Assembly (NCBI GenBank): GCA_900318855.1
Contig: ONMG01000100.1
Location: forward strand, 1-5,102
Reading direction: 5' to 3'
Source: an uncultured Prevotella sp.
Lineage (GTDB): Bacteria > Bacteroidota > Bacteroidia > Bacteroidales > Bacteroidaceae
DNA: 5,102 bases
The position numbers were made by a program, and so were the translations under genes. Below the pieces are notes generated by a model, which was given only the letters and a program-made list of their open reading frames with translations, ran no database searches and had not been told where the DNA came from. This document shows, piece after piece, positions 1 through 4,168 of the stretch. Every line of letters starts with the position of its first letter. The stretch's first letter is position 1.

Positions 1-1
1 G

Positions 2-541
2 GCTCTGTATCCGCTCATGCCAAATAGGATGACGGTCGATCGCGATGAGAACGGGGAGCTTTATTACGAATACCAGACATCACAGGATGAGGCGCACACT
101 ATAGAAGGAAGTCTTGTACGCCTTACTCCTTATGATGTGCTTCATGTTCCGGGCCTTGGCTTTGACGGCCTTGTGGGTTACAGCCCGATTGCGATGGCAA
201 AGAACGCCATCGGTATGGCCATTGCCTGTGAGGAGTATGGAGCAAAGTTCTTTGCAAATGGAGCGACACCAGGCGGCATCCTCGAACATCCGGGAACAGT
301 CAAGGACCCGGAGCGGGTCCGTGAGAGCTGGAATAAGGCCTTCGGTGGAAGCGGGAACAGTAACAAGGTGGCGGTTCTCGAAGAGGGAATGAAATACACG
401 CCTATCTCCATTTCACCTGAAGAGGCCCAGTTTCTTGAGACAAGAGCTGTGAAGAACTGGCGGCTCAGTCGGAGCAGAATGCTAAAACTTCAGAGACATC
501 AGCCCTTGAAAGCAAGGAGAGTGCTTCCACATCAGAACTGA
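2..541 (+). CDS. Phage portal protein, HK97-type, partial and frame-broken at its 3' end
   Basis: This is the middle of a portal protein, the ring at the phage head vertex through which DNA is packaged and ejected. The frame is open from base 2, and the codons before the ATG at 17 (A-L-Y-P-L-M-P) are portal-like, so the true start lies left of the window. Family-like stretches are the ALYPL..NRM strand, the L-x-x-x-D-V-L-H-V/I-P-G-L-G-F-D-G segment, Y-S-P-I, the F-F-x-N-G-A-x-P-G-G-I-L segment and I-S-P-E-E-A-Q-F-L-E-T-R. About 148 residues look genuine. Similarity stops at ETR (codon 443-445), where the family normally continues into the region that selects the capsid pore. The last 31 residues (AVKNWR... 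to the TGA at 539-541) are a neighbouring tail gene read in the wrong frame. HK97 portals are usually about 400 residues, so the C-terminal part is missing and the product should be non-functional. Family call is confident; lesion call is also confident. Confidence 0.88.
   Translation, partial: ALYPLMPNRMTVDRDENGELYYEYQTSQDEAHTIEGSLVRLTPYDVLHVPGLGFDGLVGYSPIAMAKNAIGMAIACEEYGAKFFANGATPGGILEHPGTVKDPERVRESWNKAFGGSGNSNKVAVLEEGMKYTPISISPEEAQFLETRAVKNWRLSRSRMLKLQRHQPLKARRVLPHQN
436..451. other. Deletion junction joining portal gene to tail-fibre gene
   Basis: Portal homology in the +2 frame ends at the codon at 443-445. Tail-shaft homology in the +1 frame is open from 439 (TGA stop in that frame at 436-438) and convincing from about 451-454 (E-E-L-A-A-Q-S-E-Q-N-A-K). 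The switch of family and of frame inside a few bases marks a recombination or assembly junction. The genes that normally lie between portal and tail fibre in this phage type (protease, capsid, connector, tape measure, baseplate) are absent. Exact breakpoint is uncertain by several bases. Confidence 0.75.
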
Positions 542-624
542 ACGCAGCAGCCAGTGCCAAGCTCTCAGAATCCTGGGCAAAGGGCGGCACATCTTCTCGT
601 GATGGAGAAGATGAGAACAACGCC
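439..624 (+). pseudogene. 5'-truncated shaft of the tail-fibre gene (no start codon)
   Basis: This stretch is in frame with the tail gene that follows and encodes about 60 residues of low-complexity Ala/Ser/Lys/Glu repeat (for example Q-N-A-K-T-S-E-T-S-A and S-E-L-N-A-A-A-S-A-K), then S-W-A-K-G-G. These runs are typical of the helical shaft of phage tail fibres and collar-like proteins. It contains no ATG, and the frame is closed by TGA at 436-438, so the original N-terminus, which attaches to the baseplate, was lost at the junction. It also overlaps the wrong-frame tail of the portal ORF up to 541. Confidence 0.7.
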
Positions 625-1356
625 ATGTATTATGCGGACCTTGCCTCAGCCTCAGCAGATGCTGCGGCTAAGAGCAGGGATAGTATTGGCGCCGTAGAAG
701 ATAACTGTAGCAAGAGTGCTGAGGCAGCAAAGGAATCTGAGGAGGCTGCCGCACAGTTTGCGGCAAGATTTGACGATAGCGATACTTCCAGGGAAATTAA
801 TCAAACGGATTTTATTTCAATGATTGCTTCTGATGGTAATAGATATAGGAAGCTGGTATCAGATGTAGCGGATACGATAATAAAGAGATGTATTATTTCA
901 GAACTGTCTGGGGCAAATCAAAGCGTAAGTGATGCTTTAAATAAAGTCGGAAATGAATTATTGACCATAAATGATAGTTTTCATATTTCTGCTCAGACCG
1001 GTACTGTTGGCATTCAAGCATCTAGTAACGATATATCTTTTATCGAAGCAACTTGCAATATAAGAGGTGGAGTATATTTCATATGTACATCAGGAGTCCA
1101 TGCAGCAATAAATATCACAGGATACCAATGTGGGTTAGAAGTCTCTGTTGATGACAGTAAAACGATATTATGCGATGTTGCTTGCATGTCAAGTGAAGAC
1201 AAGTTACATGGAACTATGTCTGGGATAGGACTTGTACGGATTGAAAAAGGCCAACATAAAATCGCTCTTCAGGCTTATACAAATAATGTGGCTAAGACAT
1301 TAACCATCAGAGAATATCAGATCTGTTCATTGATTGGAATAAGAATTTCCAACTGA
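625..1356 (+). CDS. Phage tail fibre/receptor-binding-like protein, C-terminal fragment
   Basis: The first in-frame ATG is at 625, but homologous-looking shaft sequence continues upstream to about 451, so this start is probably not the native one. Only a weak GGAGAAG lies some 14 bases before it. Residues 1-50 continue the Ala/Ser-rich helical shaft (A-S-A-D-A-A-A-K-S, S-A-E-A-A-K-E-S-E-E-A-A-A). Residues 51-110 are a polar linker. Residues 125-243 form a compact, beta-strand-rich domain with glycines, alternating hydrophobics and several cysteines, reminiscent of a trimeric jelly-roll head, though I cannot name a family. Base composition drops noticeably in GC from about 780 onward, suggesting a swapped receptor-binding module. 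Position just before the holin fits a host-recognition protein at the end of the tail operon. The function is inferred from composition and context, not from a recognised domain. Confidence 0.65.
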   Translation: MYYADLASASADAAAKSRDSIGAVEDNCSKSAEAAKESEEAAAQFAARFDDSDTSREINQTDFISMIASDGNRYRKLVSDVADTIIKRCIISELSGANQSVSDALNKVGNELLTINDSFHISAQTGTVGIQASSNDISFIEATCNIRGGVYFICTSGVHAAINITGYQCGLEVSVDDSKTILCDVACMSSEDKLHGTMSGIGLVRIEKGQHKIALQAYTNNVAKTLTIREYQICSLIGIRISN

Positions 1357-1406
1357 AACTTGTTATATCGAAAATTATCAATCATTGAAGGCTGGACAGT
1401 TGCTGG

Positions 1407-1431
1407 AGCAGTTCCGGTAGCTGCTTTTTTT
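1407..1431 (+). terminator. Probable intrinsic terminator after tail gene
   Basis: A hairpin pairs AGCAGTT (1407-1413) with AGCTGCT (1419-1425), including one G-T wobble, around the loop CCGGT, and runs straight into seven T residues (1425-1431). It lies about 50 bases after the tail stop codon and about 30 before the holin start. It may end tail transcription or act as an attenuator, since no clear holin promoter is visible. Confidence 0.55.
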
Positions 1432-1443
1432 ATGCTTAAAAAT

Positions 1444-1450
1444 AAGGAGG
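1444..1450 (+). promoter_or_regulatory. Ribosome binding site of holin gene
   Basis: AAGGAGG matches the anti-Shine-Dalgarno fully and is nine bases upstream of the ATG at 1460, fixing that start. Confidence 0.8.
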
Positions 1451-1459
1451 GCGAATATC

Positions 1460-1873
1460 ATGAAAGAATTTTGGTTAATGATCCAGGCAACGTTTGTCGG
1501 CATCGGAGGGTGGCTGGGGTACTTCCTCGGCGGCTGTGACGGACTTCTTTACGCATTGGTGATCTTTGTGGTAGCGGACTACATTACAGGAGTGATGTGC
1601 GCGATTAACGACCACAAGCTTTCAAGCGCGGTAGGTTTCCGGGGAATTTGCCGGAAAGTTCTGATCTTCATGCTGATCGGGATTGCAAACATCCTTGATG
1701 TCCATGTAGTTGGTAAAGGTGCCGTGCTCCGGAGCGCAGTGATTTTCTTCTATCTCTCGAATGAAGGAATATCGCTCCTTGAGAACGCAGGCCACATTGG
1801 CATGCCTATTCCAAAGCAGCTAAAAGATGTCCTGGAACAGCTCCATGACCGAGAAGGATCAGAGCAGAAATGA
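1460..1873 (+). CDS. Phage holin, Phage_holin_4_1 (toxin secretion/phage lysis holin) type
   Basis: Holins accumulate in the cytoplasmic membrane and at a set time form lesions that release the endolysin to the wall. The 137-residue length fits the family. Hydrophobic segments are visible at about residues 8-24, 28-48, 66-82 and 88-102. Family-like signatures are D-Y-I-T-G-V (40-45) followed by S-S-x-V-G-F-R-G-I-x-R-K (55-66), and the C-terminal N-E-G-I-S-L-L-E-N-A-G-x-x-G-M-P-I-P (101-118), followed by a charged tail. The start is fixed by an AAGGAGG site. The endolysin follows 69 bases downstream, the classical holin-lysozyme order. The gene appears complete with no lesions, in contrast to the virion and recombinase genes around it. 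Confidence 0.92.
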   Translation: MKEFWLMIQATFVGIGGWLGYFLGGCDGLLYALVIFVVADYITGVMCAINDHKLSSAVGFRGICRKVLIFMLIGIANILDVHVVGKGAVLRSAVIFFYLSNEGISLLENAGHIGMPIPKQLKDVLEQLHDREGSEQK

Positions 1874-1888
1874 ACACCACTGTTGATT

Positions 1889-1925
1889 GCGGCTATCAGC
1901 ACTTCGCTGGAGTCGCTCTTTCTTT
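1889..1925 (+). terminator. Hairpin with U-rich tail between holin and endolysin
   Basis: GCGGCT (1889-1894) pairs with AGTCGC (1911-1916), and TCAGC (1896-1900) with GCTGG (1906-1910), around loop ACTTC, with A1895 bulged and two G-T wobbles. TCTTTCTTT (1917-1925) follows directly. The form is that of an intrinsic terminator or attenuator. It sits just before the endolysin ribosome binding site, so it could lower endolysin expression relative to holin or protect the upstream mRNA end. Confidence 0.5.
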
Positions 1926-1927
1926 AT

Positions 1928-1934
1928 GAGGAGG
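1928..1934 (+). promoter_or_regulatory. Ribosome binding site of endolysin gene
   Basis: GAGGAGG lies eight bases before the ATG at 1943 and sets the endolysin start. Confidence 0.78.
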
Positions 1935-1942
1935 AATAACTT

Positions 1943-2716
1943 ATGGCAGTAAGAGGAATTGATGTATCGGTCTGGCAGGGAGATATCGACTTTGCCAAGA
2001 CGAAGGCAGCGGGGATTGACTTCATCATCATCCGGGCAGGATACGGAGCAGGTCACAAGGATAAGTGGTTTGAGGCAAATTACAAGAAGGCAAAGCAGGC
2101 AGGACTCCACGTTGGTGCCTATTGGTACAGCAAGGCCGGGAGCTTTAAGGGAGCAGAGCAGGAGGCAGAGAGCTTCCTTTCAGTTCTCAATGGAAAGCAG
2201 TTTGACTATCCGGTCTATATCGATGTTGAAGAGAAGAGCCAGCTAGCCGCAGGCAAGGAATTTGTTTCTGGCCTGATCAGAACCTTCTGCTCCAAGATGG
2301 AAGCGGCTGGGTACTTCGCAGGCTTCTACACCTCGGCATCCTACGCCAGATCGCTTGTAAGGGATGATGTCCTTAAGCGTTACAATTTCTGGTGCGCTGA
2401 GTGGGGAAAGGCCTGCTCTTACAAAGGCTCCTGCGGAATCTGGCAGTACAGTTCGAGTGGCTCTGTGAACGGAATCAGAGGAAGGGTAGACCTTGATTAT
2501 TCCTATCAGGACTTTCCGACGATTATCAGGAGTGGCGGATTCAATGGCTACAAGAAGGCCAACGCCTCGCCTACGCCAAAGAAGTCTGTTGATACGGTAG
2601 CGAGAGAGGTTCTGAAAGGTCTCTGGGGAAATGGCAACGACCGCGTTGAGAGGCTTGAGAATGCAGGCTACGATGCAACCCAGGTACAACGCAGAGTGAA
2701 TGAACTGTTGAGATGA
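1943..2716 (+). CDS. Endolysin: GH25 lysozyme with C-terminal Cpl-7 cell-wall-binding repeat
   Basis: The enzyme cuts the beta-1,4 bond between N-acetylmuramic acid and N-acetylglucosamine in peptidoglycan. Residues 4-195 form a GH25 barrel: G-I-D-V-S-x-W-Q-G (5-13, Asp7), F-I-I-I-R-A-G-Y-G (27-35), V-G-A-Y-W-Y-S (57-63), Y-P-V-Y-I-D-V-E (89-96), with Asp94 and Glu96 matching the catalytic D-x-E pair, G-F-Y-T (127-130) and W-Q-Y-S-S-S-G (167-173) before D-L-D-Y (183-186). A Pro/Ser linker (about 205-213) leads to one Cpl-7/CW_7 repeat (216-257): A-R-E-V-L-K-G-L-W-G-N-G-x-x-R, then L-x-x-A-G-Y-D, then V-Q-x-R-V-N-E-L-L. No signal peptide is visible, so export depends on the holin encoded just upstream. 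All catalytic residues are present, so it should be active. Confidence 0.95.
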   Translation: MAVRGIDVSVWQGDIDFAKTKAAGIDFIIIRAGYGAGHKDKWFEANYKKAKQAGLHVGAYWYSKAGSFKGAEQEAESFLSVLNGKQFDYPVYIDVEEKSQLAAGKEFVSGLIRTFCSKMEAAGYFAGFYTSASYARSLVRDDVLKRYNFWCAEWGKACSYKGSCGIWQYSSSGSVNGIRGRVDLDYSYQDFPTIIRSGGFNGYKKANASPTPKKSVDTVAREVLKGLWGNGNDRVERLENAGYDATQVQRRVNELLR

Positions 2717-2721
2717 GGACA

Positions 2722-2761
2722 GCCCACCGGGTAATAATTTCCCTGGTGGGCAATTTTTTTT
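2722..2761 (+). terminator. Strong intrinsic terminator after the lysis cassette
   Basis: GCCCACC (2722-2728) pairs perfectly with GGTGGGC (2745-2751); GGG (2729-2731) and CCC (2741-2743) extend the stem past a bulged T2744, around an AT-rich nine-base loop. Eight T residues follow at 2754-2761. It begins six bases after the endolysin stop codon and closes the late operon. Confidence 0.9.
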
Positions 2762-2799
2762 GCTCTGTGACCGGAAAAACAATCTCGAAATATCCCATG

Positions 2800-2823
2800 C
2801 CAGTTAGAAGGAACTGGTCCTTC
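2800..2823 (+). repeat. Two overlapping, mutually exclusive inverted repeats in a leader
   Basis: CCAGTT (2800-2805) pairs perfectly with AACTGG (2812-2817). GAAGGA (2807-2812) pairs perfectly with TCCTTC (2818-2823). The first hairpin's right arm overlaps both the left arm and the loop of the second, so only one can form at once. The pair ends five bases before the GGAGG of the next gene. A regulatory role is speculative. Confidence 0.4.
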
Positions 2824-2828
2824 GGATT

Positions 2829-2833
2829 GGAGG
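2829..2833 (+). promoter_or_regulatory. Ribosome binding site that selects the ATG at 2841
   Basis: GGAGG is only one base from the ATG at 2835, too close to use, but seven bases from the in-frame ATG at 2841, the usual spacing. Confidence 0.7.
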
Positions 2834-2840
2834 AATGGAT

Positions 2841-3074
2841 ATGACAGAGAACAAAGTTTTGCGAGTGGCGACTATATCACCGATCAAACCAGAGGAATAT
2901 GTACCATCAGCAGAGGAACTGAAGCGTGAATATGACTATATGGTTGCAGTGCAGCTTCTTGATTCACTTCTTGAAGTGGGCCTGATTTCTGTTGACGAAT
3001 TCAACAAATCTGAGGCGAGATTTCGGAAAAAATTCTCACCGCATCTGGTGCCAGTAATGCCAGAAAACCGTTGA
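2841..3074 (+). CDS. Small SHOCT-like protein next to serine recombinase
   Basis: The encoded protein has 77 residues starting at the ATG at 2841; the ATG six bases earlier would add two residues but has no usable ribosome binding site. The N-terminal third is a Pro/Glu-rich extension (S-P-I-K-P-E-E-Y-V-P). Residues 38-68 look like a SHOCT helix pair: V-Q-L-L-D-S-L-L-E-V-G-L-I-S-V-D-E-F, followed by a basic F-R-K-K-F-S-P. SHOCT-like segments are short oligomerisation modules of unknown exact role. No membrane segment or signal peptide is seen. Small proteins of this kind often stand just before large serine recombinases in phages and transposable elements of Clostridia (from memory, not searched), and here the recombinase start follows 51 bases downstream, suggesting one transcript. 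A role as a partner or directionality factor of the recombinase is possible but unproven. Confidence 0.7.
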   Translation: MTENKVLRVATISPIKPEEYVPSAEELKREYDYMVAVQLLDSLLEVGLISVDEFNKSEARFRKKFSPHLVPVMPENR

Positions 3075-3110
3075 TAATACCGGGTGAGAGAGCAAACATG
3101 TTACCTGACG

Positions 3111-3117
3111 AAAGGAG
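3111..3117 (+). promoter_or_regulatory. Ribosome binding site that selects the GTG at 3126
   Basis: AAAGGAG is eight bases upstream of GTG 3126. The further upstream in-frame GTG at 3084 has no comparable site, so 3126 is the preferred recombinase start. Confidence 0.65.
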
Positions 3118-3125
3118 ACGAGACA

Positions 3126-3518
3126 GTGAGAAGACTGACAAAAATTGAGCCAAAGAAGGCTCAGGTGACAATGAAGAAAGTGGCTGCCTACTGCCGCGTT
3201 TCGACAGGATCAGATGCTCAGGAAGAGAGCCTTGAGACCCAGCGAGAGCATTATGAAAGCTACATCAAGTGCAATCCGGAATGGGAATATGCTGGTCTTT
3301 ATTATGATGACGGCATGCTGAGCAAGCAGGCAAAGGTACAGAGGGCTGATAAACGAATTTCAGAGATCCAGAAGTTCATGAAGGCGCATGAGAAGAGCAG
3401 GCTGGAATATGACGACAGCCTTGTTAGAAAATACATAAACGCCATTACGGTTTACCACGAGCGTTTCCACTTTGAATTCAAAGCCGGGTTAGAAACCGAC
3501 GTCTGGAGAAACAAGTAA
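3126..3518 (+). CDS. Large serine recombinase, internally deleted remnant
   Basis: Large serine recombinases integrate and excise phage genomes; they are usually above 500 residues, but this ORF has 130. Residues 17-63 are the start of the resolvase-type catalytic domain: K-K-V-A-A-Y-C-R-V-S-T, with the nucleophile expected at Ser26, then Q-E-E-S-L-E-T-Q and Y-Y-D-D-G. The family next expects I-S-G-T..., the catalytic arginines (S-R-F-A-R), the long helix, the recombinase domain and the zinc ribbon. Instead, at residue 64 the sequence jumps to the coiled-coil/C-terminal end: Q-A-K-V-Q-x-A-D-K-R-I-S-E-I, then E-Y-D-D-S-L-V-R-K-Y-I and a short V-x-V/Y-x-x-x-F-x-F-E-F-K-x-G strand. The frame is kept across the junction. 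The product lacks most catalytic and DNA-binding parts and should be unable to recombine. GTG 3084 is an alternative start adding 14 residues. Confidence 0.85.
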   Translation: MRRLTKIEPKKAQVTMKKVAAYCRVSTGSDAQEESLETQREHYESYIKCNPEWEYAGLYYDDGMLSKQAKVQRADKRISEIQKFMKAHEKSRLEYDDSLVRKYINAITVYHERFHFEFKAGLETDVWRNK

Positions 3519-3540
3519 ATGATATGAGACCGAAAAGATG

Positions 3541-3573
3541 AGGCCGTCTTCCATTGCGGAGGGCGGCCTTTTT
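3541..3573 (+). terminator. Strong intrinsic terminator after recombinase
   Basis: A 12-bp stem pairs 3541-3552 (AGGCCGTCTTCC) with 3558-3569 (GGAGGGCGGCCT), with two G-T wobbles, around loop ATTGC, and is followed by T residues to 3573. It ends the rightward recombinase transcript and separates it from the leftward repressor transcript. It has only a short CTTTT on the opposite strand, so bidirectional use is less certain. Confidence 0.88.
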
Positions 3574-3587
3574 ACGTATATATGAGA

Positions 3588-3677
3588 TTACAATTTTCGA
3601 TTGATGATTTCCAGAATTATGGTTTCAACGCTCTTAATAAGAGTGATGATGACATCGTTCATGTTATTCTGCTGCAT
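3588..3677 (-). CDS. Small 29-residue ORF overlapping the repressor 3' end
   Basis: On the minus strand an ATG at 3677 opens 29 codons to TAA at 3590-3588. AAGGAGG (3684-3690) lies six bases before the ATG, one of the best ribosome binding sites in the window, and is inside the last codons of the repressor. The ORF overlaps the repressor end (stop at 3664) in another frame, so its translation could be coupled. The peptide starts M-Q-Q-N-N-M-N-D and then forms one hydrophobic, amphipathic-looking helix, V-I-I-T-L-I-K-S-V-E-T-I-I-L-E-I-I, ending in basic N-R-K-L. I do not recognise a family. The Shine-Dalgarno could be fortuitous, because those bases also encode G-K-E-D of the repressor. A short membrane-active or protein-binding peptide is possible. 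Confidence 0.45.
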   Translation of the reverse strand: MQQNNMNDVIITLIKSVETIILEIINRKL

Positions 3678-4014
3678 CGTGATCCTCCTTTCCATCGTTT
3701 GGCAGATTAGCGGCCCAGTTATCTACAGCCTTTGCAAAAGTCAGAAGAACCTCTGCAAGAGGTTTACCGAAACGCTCCCATTGTGGATCTTCGGGATTGG
3801 TTTCTTTTCGCAGATAGGCAATCTCGTCGGCAAAGAGTGAATCAAGCGATACGTTGAGTATGACTGCAATGCGCAGGACATTCTCAACCTCAGGGAATGA
3901 AATCCCGGCTTCCCAATTGCTCACGGTCTGACGTTTGATATCCAGTTTCCCGGAAAGCGCTCCCTGAGATAACCCCTTTGCTGTTCTTGCTTCTTTTAAT
4001 TTCTCTGCGAACAT
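3664..4014 (-). CDS. XRE-family helix-turn-helix transcriptional repressor
   Basis: This 116-residue protein has an N-terminal lambda-repressor-like DNA-binding domain (residues 2-61): F-A-E-K-L-K-E-A-R-x-A-K-G-L-S-Q-x-x-L-S-x-K-L-x-I-K-R-Q-T-V-S-N-W-E-A-G, then P-E-V-E-N-V-L-R-I-A-x-x-L-N-V-S-L-D-S-L-F. The recognition helix is around R28-N33. The C-terminal 55 residues (A-E-V-L-L-T-F-A-K-A-V-D-N-W region, then acidic) match no domain I know and may serve dimerisation. The frame stays open upstream to 4257, but that part is not repressor-like, and AGAGAGG (4022-4028) seven bases before the ATG at 4014 sets this start. It is divergent from the HNH-like gene; the shared intergenic region holds likely operators. 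It probably represses that gene and itself. A lysogeny repressor role is possible but its original lytic operon is not visible here. Confidence 0.9.
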   Translation of the reverse strand: MFAEKLKEARTAKGLSQGALSGKLDIKRQTVSNWEAGISFPEVENVLRIAVILNVSLDSLFADEIAYLRKETNPEDPQWERFGKPLAEVLLTFAKAVDNWAANLPNDGKEDHDAAE

Positions 4015-4030
4015 TTCTGAACCTCTCTTT

Positions 4031-4060
4031 CCATCTGATGGCTTTATTTTAGCCAGATGG
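4031..4060. repeat. Inverted repeat at the repressor promoter
   Basis: CCATCTG (4031-4037) and CAGATGG (4054-4060) are perfect reverse complements separated by 16 bases. The pair brackets the predicted -10 box of the leftward repressor promoter, a natural place for an autoregulatory operator. An alternative pairing, CCATC/TGGCT with AGCCA/GATGG, also forms. Confidence 0.4.
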
Positions 4061-4074
4061 TTCCAATCTGTCGG
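4046..4074 (-). promoter_or_regulatory. Predicted promoter of the XRE repressor gene
   Basis: Read leftward, CCGACA (4074-4069; four of six to TTGACA) is followed after exactly 17 bases by TAAAAT (4051-4046; five of six to TATAAT). The predicted start is near 4039, about 25 bases from the repressor ATG at 4014 and just ahead of its ribosome binding site. Confidence 0.5.
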
Positions 4075-4094
4075 CACGGTGGAACGGACAAGAT

Positions 4095-4111
4095 GGCAAT
4101 TTAAAATTGCC
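4095..4111. promoter_or_regulatory. 17-bp palindromic operator candidate
   Basis: GGCAATTT-A-AAATTGCC is a perfect 8+1+8 palindrome. It lies in the divergent gap between the XRE repressor and the HNH-like gene and covers the place where the -35 box of the rightward promoter (TTTAAA, 4100-4105) must fall. Length, symmetry and position are those of a dimeric helix-turn-helix operator, so binding by the adjacent repressor would block HNH-gene transcription. Binding itself is inference. Confidence 0.6.
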
Positions 4112-4128
4112 TGCCACTGTAGTATAAT
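4100..4128 (+). promoter_or_regulatory. Predicted promoter of the HNH-like gene
   Basis: A consensus TATAAT at 4123-4128 has a weak -35 TTTAAA at 4100-4105 with 17-base spacing. The -35 lies inside the palindrome at 4095-4111. The predicted start near 4135 gives a leader of about 34 bases with AGGAG at 4154-4158. Confidence 0.6.
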
Positions 4129-4168
4129 ATGAACAGTCAGAATTTGAAACATCAGGAGATGATTATTT

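Noticed and set aside
1357..1539. Open frame continuing in phase after the tail-gene stop, with a hydrophobic run
   Set aside because: It has no start codon with a ribosome binding site, covers the hairpin/T-run and runs into the holin gene in another frame; it is most simply chance.
2243..2782. Long minus-strand frame opposite the endolysin
   Set aside because: It is antisense to a clearly coding GH25-Cpl-7 gene, passes through its terminator, and shows no domain.
2760..2795. Possible promoter (TTGCTC with AT-rich -10) before the SHOCT-like gene
   Set aside because: A promoter is expected after the strong terminator, but no -10 with acceptable match lies at 16-18 bases from the -35-like hexamer.
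3601..3840. Plus-strand hydrophobic 79-residue frame
   Set aside because: It is the reverse of the repressor and the small minus-strand ORF, has no ribosome binding site, and its hydrophobicity is an antisense effect.
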